Of a stretch of 64,000 nucleotides of DNA, positions 37,632 through 45,702 are shown piece after piece. The stretch is from Polaromonas sp. A23 (GTDB taxonomy: Bacteria; Pseudomonadota; Gammaproteobacteria; Burkholderiales; Burkholderiaceae_C). A program made the position numbers and the translations under genes. Location of the stretch: positions 301,944-365,943 of the forward strand of contig NZ_MUNO01000045.1 in NCBI RefSeq assembly GCF_002001015.1. The letters run 5' to 3'. The stretch's first letter is position 1; every line of letters begins with the position of its first letter. The notes under the pieces were generated by a model. The model had not been told where the DNA came from, did not search any database, and saw only the letters and a program-made list of their open reading frames with translations.

Positions 37632-39797
37632 TTGGAAGTTTCATTCAGCAAGGAAATTGAGTCGCTGCGGCTGAAAAGCGGCGACACCTTCCACGGCGAG
37701 GGCATTCTTGCGATCACCAAGGCGTTGCTCCAGTCCGGTGTGGCCTATGTGGGCGGCTACCAGGGCGCGCCGGTCTCGCACCTGCTGGACGTCATGGTGC
37801 AGGCCAAGCCCTATATGGACGAGCTCGGCGTGCATGTCGAGGCCTGTTCCAACGAAGCCTCGGCCGCGGCCATGCTGGGCGCCTCCATCCACTACCCGCT
37901 GCGCGGCGCGGTGACATGGAAATCGATAGTGGGCACCAACGTCGCGGCCGATGCGCTGAGCAATCTGTCGTCGCCCGGCGTGCTCGGTGGCGCGCTGATT
38001 GTGGTCGGCGAAGACTACGGCGAAGGCGCCAGCGTGATCCAGGAGCGCACGCACGCCTATGCGCTCAAGTCCTCGATGTGCCTGCTGGACCCGCGCCCGG
38101 ATCTGGGCAAGATGGTGGACATGGTCGAGCATGGCTTCCGGCTGTCGGAAACCTCGAACATGCCGGCCCTCCTGGAGCTTCGCATCCGCGCCTGCCATGT
38201 GCGCGGCAGTTTCGAATGCAAGGACAATCGGCCGCCCGCGATATCGAAACGTCAGTTGATGGAAGAGCCCGCTGCCTTCGACTACGCGAAACTGGCGCAC
38301 CCGCCGGTGACCTTCCGGCATGAAAAACTCAAGTTCGAGGAACGCATCCCCGCTGCGCGCCGCTACATCATCGAGCAACAACTCAACGAACTGATGGATG
38401 GACCGCGGCAAGACCTCGGCATCATCGTGCAGGGCGGCATCTACAACGCCCTGATACGGGCGCTGCAGCAGTTCGGCCTGTGTGATGCGTTTGGGCAGTC
38501 CGAGATTCCCCTGCTGGTGCTCAACGTCACCTACCCGCTGGTGCCCGAACAAGTGGCGGAGTTTGCGCTGGGCAAACGCGCTGTTCTGGTGGTCGAGGAA
38601 GGCCAGCCCGAATACATCGAGCAGGAGATCGCGACCTTCTTGCGCCGGCGCGACATCAACACGCCACTGCACGGCAAGGACATGTTGCCCTCGGGCGGCG
38701 AATATTCGGTGGAAGTGGTGGCGGCCGGCATCGCTGCCTTCGTTGCGCGTTACGCCACCGACGTGGACACCACATCAGCCACCGGCTGGCTGCAGGGCAA
38801 CGTCGAACGCCGCAGCACTGTGGGCAAGCAGATTGAAGCCCAATTGGGCGAGGCGCTGCCGATACGCCCGCCGGGTTTTTGCATAGGCTGTCCGGAGCGG
38901 CCGGTGTTCTCTGCACTCAAGCTGGCGCAGCAGGACGTTGGGCCGGTGCACATTGCCGCCGACATTGGCTGCCACGCCTTCGGCACATTTGCGCCCTTCT
39001 CTTTCGGTCACTCCATCCTCGGCTACGGCATGAGCCTGGCCAGCCGCGCCGGCGTCTCACCGATGATGGCGCGGCGCACCTTGTCCATCATGGGTGACGG
39101 CGGTTTCTGGCACAACGGCCTGCTGACCGGCGTGCAGTCGGCGTTGTTCAATGGCGACGATGCGGTACTGCTGATTTTCAAAAATGGCTACACCTCGGCC
39201 ACCGGCACGCAGGACATCATTTCCACACCGAGTGACGATGCCAAGTTCAACGCCAGCGACAAGCTGCAGAGCCTGACCGAGACCAACACCACCATCGAAA
39301 AAACCCTGCAGGGCCTGGGCATCCAGTGGCTGCGCACGGTGCACACCTACCACGTGGAGGAAATGCGCCAGACGCTCAACGAGGCTTTCACCACCGACTT
39401 CAATGGGCTCAAGGTCATCATTGCCGAGGGTGAATGCCAGCTCGAGCGCCAGCGCCGCATCAAGCCCTGGCTGGCCGGCCTGCTCAAAAAAGGCAAGCGG
39501 GTGGTGCGGGTGAAATACGGCGTTGATGAAGATGTCTGCAATGGCGACCATGCGTGCATTCGCCTGTCGGGCTGCCCGACCCTGACATTGAAAGACAATC
39601 CCGACCCGCTCAAGGTGGACCCGGTGGCCACGGTGATCGACGGCTGCGTCGGCTGCGGCCTGTGCGGCGCCAATGCGCATGCGGCCACCCTGTGCCCATC
39701 GTTTTACCGTGCCGAAATCATCCAGAACCCCAAATGGCATGAGCGATTGCTCGGCAGCGTGCGCGGTGCGCTGGTGCGTGCAATGCAGACAACATGA
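37632..39797 (+). CDS. Indolepyruvate ferredoxin oxidoreductase alpha-like subunit
   Basis: 721 residues. N-terminal pyrimidine-binding domain (GGYQGAPVSHLLDV, EACSNEASAAAMLGAS), TPP domain with SIMGDGGFWHNGLLTG, and a C-terminal iron-sulfur part with VCNGDHACIRLSGCPT and CVGCGLCGANAHAATLCPS. The cysteine spacing is atypical: the first cluster has C-x5-C-x5-CP and the second has a long gap before its last cysteine. As I recall, this is usual for the betaproteobacterial relatives of IorA. It decarboxylates aryl pyruvates to acyl-CoA and passes electrons to ferredoxin. The start is TTG at 37632 with GGAGA upstream. Confidence 0.87.
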   Translation: MEVSFSKEIESLRLKSGDTFHGEGILAITKALLQSGVAYVGGYQGAPVSHLLDVMVQAKPYMDELGVHVEACSNEASAAAMLGASIHYPLRGAVTWKSIVGTNVAADALSNLSSPGVLGGALIVVGEDYGEGASVIQERTHAYALKSSMCLLDPRPDLGKMVDMVEHGFRLSETSNMPALLELRIRACHVRGSFECKDNRPPAISKRQLMEEPAAFDYAKLAHPPVTFRHEKLKFEERIPAARRYIIEQQLNELMDGPRQDLGIIVQGGIYNALIRALQQFGLCDAFGQSEIPLLVLNVTYPLVPEQVAEFALGKRAVLVVEEGQPEYIEQEIATFLRRRDINTPLHGKDMLPSGGEYSVEVVAAGIAAFVARYATDVDTTSATGWLQGNVERRSTVGKQIEAQLGEALPIRPPGFCIGCPERPVFSALKLAQQDVGPVHIAADIGCHAFGTFAPFSFGHSILGYGMSLASRAGVSPMMARRTLSIMGDGGFWHNGLLTGVQSALFNGDDAVLLIFKNGYTSATGTQDIISTPSDDAKFNASDKLQSLTETNTTIEKTLQGLGIQWLRTVHTYHVEEMRQTLNEAFTTDFNGLKVIIAEGECQLERQRRIKPWLAGLLKKGKRVVRVKYGVDEDVCNGDHACIRLSGCPTLTLKDNPDPLKVDPVATVIDGCVGCGLCGANAHAATLCPSFYRAEIIQNPKWHERLLGSVRGALVRAMQTT

Positions 39798-39878
39798 CCC
39801 CCACGCTTGCCACTTCGTGTGCCGCGCTGCCCCCCGATGGGGCCGCATTTTTCCTTGGGGCGGCCCGGCGGAAAAACC
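39798..39878. repeat. Family-1 repeat, subtype B, between the IorA and IorB genes
   Basis: CCCCCACGCTTGCCACTTCG...GCGCTGCCCCCCGATGGGG then TTCCTTGGGGCGGCCCGGCG fills nearly all of the 82-bp spacer. Its inverted relative is at 53331-53420. The 5' half is shared with subtype A copies. Confidence 0.75.
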
Positions 39879-39879
39879 C

Positions 39880-41493
39880 ATGACCATGAACCAACAAAAA
39901 CCCATCACCCTCCTGATCTGCGCACTCGGCGGCGAAGGCGGCGGCGTGCTGACCGAATGGCTGGTCGACATCGCGCTGGCCAGCGGCTACGCGGCGCAAA
40001 GCACCTCCATCCCCGGCGTGGCGCAGCGCACCGGCGCCACCACCTATTACCTGGAAGTGTTTCCGGTACCGCTGGCCGAACTGCAAGGCAGGCGCCCGGT
40101 GTTCAGCCTGAACCCGGTGCCGGGCGCACTCGACGGCATCGTGTCATCCGAGCTGCTGGAAACCGCGAGACAGATCGGCAACGGCATGAGCTCACCGCAG
40201 CGTACCCTGGTGATCAGCTCGAGCAGCCGCACCTTCACCACGGCCGAGCGCATGGCGCCGGGCGACGGCCGCACCGACAGCGCGCCGCTGCTGGAAGTGG
40301 TGCGAGCGCAAAGCCGCGAGCACCATGTGTTCGACATGGGCGAGATGGCGAAAGACTGCGGCACCGTGGTCAGCGCCGTGATGCTGGGCGCGATTGCTGG
40401 CAGCGGTCTGCTGCCCTTTGTGCGCCAGGCCTATGAAAGCGCGATCCAACACGGTGGCAAAGGCGCCGAAGCCAGCCTGCGCGGCTTCGCCCAGGCTTTT
40501 GAACAAGTTCGGACGCAGCGCACGCAAACCGAGCTCGTCGCCCGTTTGCTATCAGAAGAGGAGCTGCTTACGCCCGTATCCAAAGGGCTGGAGGCCGATT
40601 TGTCTCGTATTTTCCCGGCGGAAGTGCATGACATGCTTGCCCTGGGCCACGCACGCATGCTGGAGTACCAGGACCGCGACTACGCAGACCTCTATGTCCG
40701 CCGCCTGCGCCAGGTGCTGGCCGCCGAGCAGCTGGCCGACCCGGCTGCGGTGCACGCCTATGCCACCACACGCGAGATGGCGCGCTGGCTCGCACTGTGG
40801 ATGGCGTTCGACGACATCGTGCGTGTGGCCGACCTGAAAAGCAGCGCCAGCCGCTGGCAGCGTGTCCACGGTGAAGTCAAGGCCGGCACCGATGACTTGC
40901 TGCAGGTCTACGATCATTTCAAACCGGGGGCCGCAGAGTTTGCCGCGCTGCTGCCGGCCAGCCTGGCCGCGCGCGTGACACGCTGGGACCGCCAGCGCGT
41001 GGCTCGCGGGAAGACACCGTGGGCTCTGCCGCTCAAGGTCGGCACACACTCGGTCTTCGGCATGCTCTCGCTGCGCCTGCTGGCCAGCCTGAAGTGGCTG
41101 CGTGTGCGCGGCAGCCGTTTTGCCACCGAGCAGGCGCTGATCGAACAGTGGCTGGCCGGCGTGGTGAGCGGCACCCGGCAGCACTGGCAACTGGGCCACG
41201 AAATCGCGCTGTGCGGCCGTTTGATCAAGGGCTACGGCAGTACCAACGAACGCGGCAAGGACAACCTCATGCATGTGCTGGAGCATCTGGCCACGGGCGC
41301 CTCTTTTGCATCGCATGAACTGCGCGCGGCAGCCATTGCCGCAGCCCGCGATGCGGCACTGCTCGATGAAGCCGGCAAAGCGTTGGACCAGACGCTGGTC
41401 CAGCACGGCGCGCCGGCACGCCCTGTCAAGGCGCAGCCGATCCGCTGGCTCCAGAATCCCCACCGCAAACCGCGTGCCGTCAAGAGCACCTGA
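39880..41493 (+). CDS. Indolepyruvate oxidoreductase beta-like subunit with C-terminal extension
   Basis: 537 residues. GGEGGGVLTEWLVDIALASG and STSIPGVAQRTGATTYYLEV (about 14-60) are the gamma/beta subunit pyruvate:ferredoxin oxidoreductase segments; beyond about 200 lies the long alpha-helical domain seen in betaproteobacterial IorB proteins (DUF6537-like). The start at 39880 follows the repeat; the open frame upstream is noise inside the IorA gene. Residues about 223-241 (LLSEEELLTPVSKGLEADL) come from a family-2 repeat in frame. It works with the IorA-like subunit upstream. Confidence 0.85.
   Translation: MTMNQQKPITLLICALGGEGGGVLTEWLVDIALASGYAAQSTSIPGVAQRTGATTYYLEVFPVPLAELQGRRPVFSLNPVPGALDGIVSSELLETARQIGNGMSSPQRTLVISSSSRTFTTAERMAPGDGRTDSAPLLEVVRAQSREHHVFDMGEMAKDCGTVVSAVMLGAIAGSGLLPFVRQAYESAIQHGGKGAEASLRGFAQAFEQVRTQRTQTELVARLLSEEELLTPVSKGLEADLSRIFPAEVHDMLALGHARMLEYQDRDYADLYVRRLRQVLAAEQLADPAAVHAYATTREMARWLALWMAFDDIVRVADLKSSASRWQRVHGEVKAGTDDLLQVYDHFKPGAAEFAALLPASLAARVTRWDRQRVARGKTPWALPLKVGTHSVFGMLSLRLLASLKWLRVRGSRFATEQALIEQWLAGVVSGTRQHWQLGHEIALCGRLIKGYGSTNERGKDNLMHVLEHLATGASFASHELRAAAIAAARDAALLDEAGKALDQTLVQHGAPARPVKAQPIRWLQNPHRKPRAVKST
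40547..40601 (+). repeat. Family-2 repeat inside the IorB-like gene
   Basis: TTGCTATCAGAAGAGGAGCT...CCAAAGGGCTGGAGGCCGATT is read in frame as a linker in the IorB-like protein. The same frame is used as in xdhA, so the two proteins share a recognisable peptide (LLS--ELL-PVSKG-EAD). Confidence 0.8.
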
Positions 41494-41519
41494 TTTTTTC
41501 AACATCAAGAGGAGACAAC

Positions 41520-42527
41520 ATGAACATTTCCTTCCAACCCAAGCGCCGCGTCCTGCTGGCCCTGGCATTCGCTGCAGGCAGCATGCTGCCTGCAGCGCAG
41601 GCGCAAACCGCTGCGGCCGGCGCAGGCTCAGCCTGGCCGACCAAGCCGGTCAAAGTCATCGTCAACTTCCCGCCCGGCGGCGCGGCTGACCAGCTGGCGC
41701 GTGCCATTGGGATACCGCTGGCAGAAGCCCTGGGTCAACCCGTGGTGGTGGAAAATCGGGGCGGTGCCAACGGCAACATCGGCGGCGAAGCCGTAGCCAA
41801 GTCGCCGGCCGACGGCTACACCCTGCTCATGAGCTCGGGCGGCATGGTGTCGGTCAATCCGCACCTGTATCCCAAAATGGCGTTCGACCCCGCCAAGGAT
41901 CTGGTGCCCGTGGCGGCTGCCGCACGCGTGCTGGTCTTCCTGGAGGTCAAGCCAACGCTGCCCGTCAACAACATCAAGGAGTTCCTGGCTTACATGAAGG
42001 CCAACCCGGGAAAATTGTCCTTCGGTACGCCGGGCAACGGCAGCTCGCCTCACCTGGCGGCCGAAATAATGAAAGCCCAGACCAACTCTTTTGCCGTGCA
42101 TGTGCCCTACCGCGGCGCAGCACCGGCCATGCAGGACCTGCTGGGTGGCCAGCTTGACTTCATGTTCGACCCGGGCATCGGCCTGCAGCATGTGAAAGCC
42201 GGCAAGCTCAAGCTGCTGGCCGTGGGCAGCTCGAAACGCTCGCCGCTGTTTCCCGATGTGCCCACGCTGGACGAAGCTGGACTGAAAGGGTTTGACGCTG
42301 ACACCTGGTTCGGCTTCTACGCGCCTGCCGGCACGCCTGCCGAAGTGGTGGGCAGGCTGAACCGCGAGATCAACAAGATCCTCGGATCACAGGCGGTGAA
42401 AGACCGGATCATGGCCATTGGCGGCGTTCCTGCACCGATGTCGCCATCTGACTTCAATATGCGGGCATCGATTGACGGCGCGCGGTTTGGGGCGTTGATC
42501 AAGGCGCGGAATATAAAGGGGGATTGA
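41520..42527 (+). CDS. Bug/TctC-family periplasmic binding protein
   Basis: 335 residues with a Sec signal (about 1-28, ending PAAQAQ). WPTKPVKVIVNFPPGGAADQ, PVVVENRGGANGNIGGEAVAK and SPADGYTLLMSSGG are Bug motifs, and VPYRGAAPAMQDLLGGQLDF marks the second lobe. Orphan with respect to TctA/TctB. It follows the IorB-like gene by 26 bp with AGGAGAC upstream, so it may bind the aryl pyruvate or aromatic acid used by the oxidoreductase; that is inference. Confidence 0.92.
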   Translation: MNISFQPKRRVLLALAFAAGSMLPAAQAQTAAAGAGSAWPTKPVKVIVNFPPGGAADQLARAIGIPLAEALGQPVVVENRGGANGNIGGEAVAKSPADGYTLLMSSGGMVSVNPHLYPKMAFDPAKDLVPVAAAARVLVFLEVKPTLPVNNIKEFLAYMKANPGKLSFGTPGNGSSPHLAAEIMKAQTNSFAVHVPYRGAAPAMQDLLGGQLDFMFDPGIGLQHVKAGKLKLLAVGSSKRSPLFPDVPTLDEAGLKGFDADTWFGFYAPAGTPAEVVGRLNREINKILGSQAVKDRIMAIGGVPAPMSPSDFNMRASIDGARFGALIKARNIKGD

Positions 42528-42620
42528 GCCCCCACGCTTGTCGCTTCGCGTACTACGCTGCCCCCCGAGGGGGCGCTGCGCCTGCGGACCGGCAAAACCG
42601 GATCCGCGGCCCCTGCTTGA
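42528..42620. repeat. Family-1 repeat, subtype A, between Bug and thioesterase genes
   Basis: CCCCCACGCTTGTCGCTTCG...CTACGCTGCCCCCCGAGGGGG...CTGCGGACCGGCAAAACCGG...CCGCGGCCCCTGCTTG. It shares order and hairpins with 15381 and 52106 and directly follows the Bug stop codon. Confidence 0.78.
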
Positions 42621-42674
42621 ATAAGAGTGGCGCTCGACCACCTGCGTTGCTTACTCTGACAACATAATGCATCC

Positions 42675-43094
42675 ATGAGCAAACAGATCACCCACACCAT
42701 CCGCGTTGAATTCGGCGACTGTGACCCGGCGCGCATTGTGTGGTTTCCCAATTTTTTCCGCTGGATAGACGCGGCCTCGCGGAATTTCTTTGTTCGGTGC
42801 GGCGTACCGTCCTGGCAGGAAACCGAAAAAACGATGGGCGTGATCGGTACGCCGCTGGTGGACACGCATTCGCGCTTTCTACGCACCGCCACTTACGGCG
42901 ATGTGCTGGACATCCACACCTCGATTCCTGAATGGCGCGAGAAAAGTTTTGTCCAGCGCTACCGCATCATGCGCGGCGACGAAGCCATCATGGAGTGCGA
43001 CGAGGTGCGCATCTTTGCCGGCCGGCGCGCCAACAATCCGGAAGCCATTCGCGCCCTGCCGATTCCGCCTGAAATTCGCAGTTTGTGCGAATAA
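42675..43094 (+). CDS. Acyl-CoA thioesterase, 4-hydroxybenzoyl-CoA thioesterase family
   Basis: 139 residues with the hotdog fold. VEFGDCDPARIVWFPNFFRW (about 11-30) contains the catalytic aspartate of the 4-HBT/YbgC motif, with the VDTHSRFLRTATYGDVLDI segment later. It hydrolyses an acyl- or aroyl-CoA. Its place after the IorAB-like genes fits release of arylacetyl-CoA made by them, although the family-1 repeat and 147 bp of spacer make co-transcription uncertain. Confidence 0.87.
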   Translation: MSKQITHTIRVEFGDCDPARIVWFPNFFRWIDAASRNFFVRCGVPSWQETEKTMGVIGTPLVDTHSRFLRTATYGDVLDIHTSIPEWREKSFVQRYRIMRGDEAIMECDEVRIFAGRRANNPEAIRALPIPPEIRSLCE

Positions 43095-43101
43095 CAGATA
43101 G

Positions 43102-43155
43102 AAATCCGGCTTTTGCCCTTATTCGACGGGCGCAAGCAGCTACAAAATCAATAGC
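43102..43155 (-). repeat. Family-2 repeat overlapping the end of ttuD
   Basis: Read in minus orientation: GCTATTGATTTTGTAGCTGC, then GCGCCCGTCGAATAAGGGC and AAAAGCCGGATTT. The TAG in TTTTGTAG is the stop codon of the glycerate kinase gene (43140), whose last residues ALLIL come from the repeat. Confidence 0.8.
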
Positions 43156-44456
43156 GCACGAAAATCGTTGACGTTGGTGTGGGTGGGCCCGGGAATCACC
43201 AGGCCGCCCAGCGGCTCGAAGTAGCCATAAGCGTCGTTGCGGTCCAGGTACCGGTCCAGCTTCATGCCTTTGGCGACTGCGCGCTTCAGCGTATCCGGCG
43301 CTACATAGGCGCCGGCATTGTCTTCCACGCCGTCGATGCCGTCGGTGTCGGCTGCCAGAGCGTACACACCCGGCTGGCCCTGCAGCGCCAGTGCCAGGCC
43401 CATGCAGAATTCGCCGGCCCGGCCACCTCGACCTCGAGGCGTGCCCTCGGGCTGTTTGCGGACCGTCACCGTGGTTTCGCCGCCGCTCAAAATCACGCAG
43501 GGCTTGCTGAAGGGCTGGCCCTTCAAGGCGACAGCGCGGGCCAGCGCCGCATGCACCTTGCCAACTTCGCGTGATTCGCCTTCCATCTCGTCGCTGAGGA
43601 TGTAGGTCTGCAAGCCGGCGTCGCGCGCTACGGCGGCGGCGGCTTCCAGGCTTTGCTGGGGCGTGGCGATCATGTGCACTTCATGGCCGGTGAAAGCCGC
43701 GTCGCCGGGCTTGGGCGTTTCAAGCGCACCGCTTTCCAGTCGGGACAACACATCCGCCGGAACGGCAATGCCATAACGCTTGAGGATAGCCAGCGCGTCG
43801 GCGCAACTGCTGGCATCGGGCACCGTGGGACCACTGGCAATGATGGACGGGTCATCGCCCGGCACATCGCTGATGGTGAGCGTCACCACGCGCGCCGGCG
43901 CGCAGGCCGCGGCAAGGCGCCCGCCCTTGATGCGCGAGAGATGCTTGCGCACGCAGTTCATCTCGCCGATGTTCGCCCCGCTGTTCAGCAGGGCCTTGTT
44001 GATGCCCTGCTTGTCTTCCAGGCTCAGTCCGTCGGCAGGCAATGCGAGCAAAGCGGAGCCGCCGCCTGAGATAAGGCACAGCACCAGGTCGTCCTTCGTG
44101 AGACCTTGCGTCATCTGGAGAATGCGCTGCGCGGCCGCAAGGCCGGCCGCGTCAGGCACCGGGTGCGCGGCTTCGACAATCTCGATGCGCTGCGGCAAAC
44201 CGGCGGGGCGCGGGGGAATGTGGTGGTAACGCGTGACCACCAGGCCTTCAAGCGGCGCATCGGCCGGCCACAGGGCTTCAACAGCCTGCGCCATGGAACC
44301 GCCTGCTTTGCCCGCACCGATCACCAGGGTCCTGCCCTTGGGCGGCTTGGGCAAACAGGCCGCCGTGTTGTGCAGCGGCAGGGCCCGCGAAACGGCGGCG
44401 TTGTACAGATGCTCGAGAAACTGGCGCGGGTGGGTGACGGGATCGGGTGCAGTCAT
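43140..44456 (-). CDS. ttuD: Glycerate 2-kinase / hydroxypyruvate reductase-type (MOFRL), TtuD-like
   Basis: 438 residues. The N-terminal DUF4147 domain has TLVIGAGKAGGSMAQAVE and LCLISGGGSALLALP, and the C-terminal MOFRL domain has RGRGGRAGEFCMGLALAL and ALAADTDGIDGVEDNAGAY. These proteins phosphorylate glycerate; TtuD of Agrobacterium tartrate operons was first called hydroxypyruvate reductase. It follows a Bug protein and a tartrate-dehydrogenase-like gene on the same strand, so it probably finishes tartrate breakdown. It could also use glycerate from glyoxylate of ureide degradation. The C-terminal residues lie in a family-2 repeat. Confidence 0.87.
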   Translation of the reverse strand: MTAPDPVTHPRQFLEHLYNAAVSRALPLHNTAACLPKPPKGRTLVIGAGKAGGSMAQAVEALWPADAPLEGLVVTRYHHIPPRPAGLPQRIEIVEAAHPVPDAAGLAAAQRILQMTQGLTKDDLVLCLISGGGSALLALPADGLSLEDKQGINKALLNSGANIGEMNCVRKHLSRIKGGRLAAACAPARVVTLTISDVPGDDPSIIASGPTVPDASSCADALAILKRYGIAVPADVLSRLESGALETPKPGDAAFTGHEVHMIATPQQSLEAAAAVARDAGLQTYILSDEMEGESREVGKVHAALARAVALKGQPFSKPCVILSGGETTVTVRKQPEGTPRGRGGRAGEFCMGLALALQGQPGVYALAADTDGIDGVEDNAGAYVAPDTLKRAVAKGMKLDRYLDRNDAYGYFEPLGGLVIPGPTHTNVNDFRALLIL

Positions 44457-44515
44457 TCAATGTCTCCTGCCCGTATTGTGCCGCCGTAACCTGCCGGTAA
44501 CCCGGCCTGACGGTG

Positions 44516-44652
44516 CAGCCCGTCCACGGGCTGCTGAACTGCTTACTTCTTGCCTGGAAGCGCTGAACAAGTTCTGGCGAATGGGCAGCAGCCGGATCGG
44601 GAGGGGATGCAAGGCGGAGTTCGCAGCCAATAGCGGGCTATTGGCAAGAAGT
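44516..44652. repeat. Intergenic block with nested palindromes between the Bug gene and ttuD
   Basis: The 249-bp gap (44457-44705) has no gene. It contains an 18-bp hairpin CAGCCCGT-CC-ACGGGCTG (44516-44533), an inverted repeat ACTTCTTGCC/GGCAAGAAGT (44545-44554 and 44643-44652) and, inside that, the palindrome GCCAATAGCGGGCTATTGGC (44626-44645). It may be a processing or attenuation site in the operon or a decayed mobile repeat. Confidence 0.55.
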
Positions 44653-44705
44653 TCAATGCAGCAGACTGCCCGAGTCCGGCTGACTGCACGCCGCAGGGGA
44701 CTGGT

Positions 44706-45653
44706 TCAGCGCTTCCCGAGACCCAGCCGCTGCGCGCCTTCGGTGTAGAGACGCGTCTTGTCTTTCATGAAGGCGTCCATCTGGTCCGGCCCTACATTGA
44801 CCAGCTCGAAGCCGCTTTTGGCCGCGAGCTCCTTCATTTCGGGTTCGTTGTTGAGCGCGGCCCACATGTCCGCGATTTTCTTGCGCGCTTCCGACGGTGT
44901 CGACTTGGGCACGCCGATGCCGCGGTAAGCGCCATCGACCCAGTCCACGCCAAGCTCCTTGAAGGTCGGCACGTCGGGCAGCAGCGGATGGCGTTTGTCC
45001 ATGGCCACGGCCAACGCGCGCGCCTTGCCCTTGTTGTTGATGGCAAAGGCGGTGTAGGTCACCGCCCCGTCAATCTGGTTCCCGACCACCGCCAGCGCCA
45101 TGTCACCGGTTCCCTTGTACGGCACATAGGTGCTCTTGATGCCGAAAGCTGCGTTCAACCGCTCATGCGAGGCATGGTTGGCCGAGTTCAGGCCGGATCC
45201 GCCCAGGCTCATCTTGCCCGGGTCTTTTTTCGCCGCGGCAATGAAGTCGGCAAAGGTCTTGTGCGGGCTGGCTTCGGGCACGACCAGCGCATCGGGCGTG
45301 AAGTGGTACCAGAACACTGGCGTCACGTCGGCGGTCTTGTATTGCACCTGGCCTTCAATCGGCTGGAACACAATGTGCGGCAGATTCACGCCGACGATGT
45401 TCAGGCCGTCGGGCGGAAGCTGGTTCATCTGCGACCACATCAGCGCGCCGCCGGCGCCGGCCTTGTACTGGATGATGGTGTCGATGGCCGGGCACTTCTT
45501 CTTGAGTACCACCTGCTGGTGGCGCGCCGACAGGTCGGACTCGCCGCCGGGCGGGAAGGCCTGCCAGTACAGCACGTTCTTGTCGGGGCAGGCCTGGGCC
45601 AGCGCCAGGGGCGCAAGCAAGGCGAGGCCCAGGAAAGCAATCAGCTTCTTCAT
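44706..45653 (-). CDS. Bug/TctC-like periplasmic binding protein, probably for tartrate
   Basis: 315 residues with a Sec signal (about 1-20, ending PLALAQA). It is a divergent Bug protein: CPDKNVLYWQAFPPGGESDL at the mature start, IIQYKAGAGGALMWSQMNQL, and YVPYKGTGDMALAVVGNQID in the second lobe. The start at 45653 (MKKLIAFLG) has AAGGAGAC upstream. Between the ttuC- and ttuD-like genes, so tartrate or a related dicarboxylate is the likely ligand. No TctAB permease is in the window. Confidence 0.87.
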   Translation of the reverse strand: MKKLIAFLGLALLAPLALAQACPDKNVLYWQAFPPGGESDLSARHQQVVLKKKCPAIDTIIQYKAGAGGALMWSQMNQLPPDGLNIVGVNLPHIVFQPIEGQVQYKTADVTPVFWYHFTPDALVVPEASPHKTFADFIAAAKKDPGKMSLGGSGLNSANHASHERLNAAFGIKSTYVPYKGTGDMALAVVGNQIDGAVTYTAFAINNKGKARALAVAMDKRHPLLPDVPTFKELGVDWVDGAYRGIGVPKSTPSEARKKIADMWAALNNEPEMKELAAKSGFELVNVGPDQMDAFMKDKTRLYTEGAQRLGLGKR

Positions 45654-45702
45654 GGTTTGTCTCCTTCTGTTGTTTCGGTCAAAAATTGCTCGTTGCAACG
45701 CT

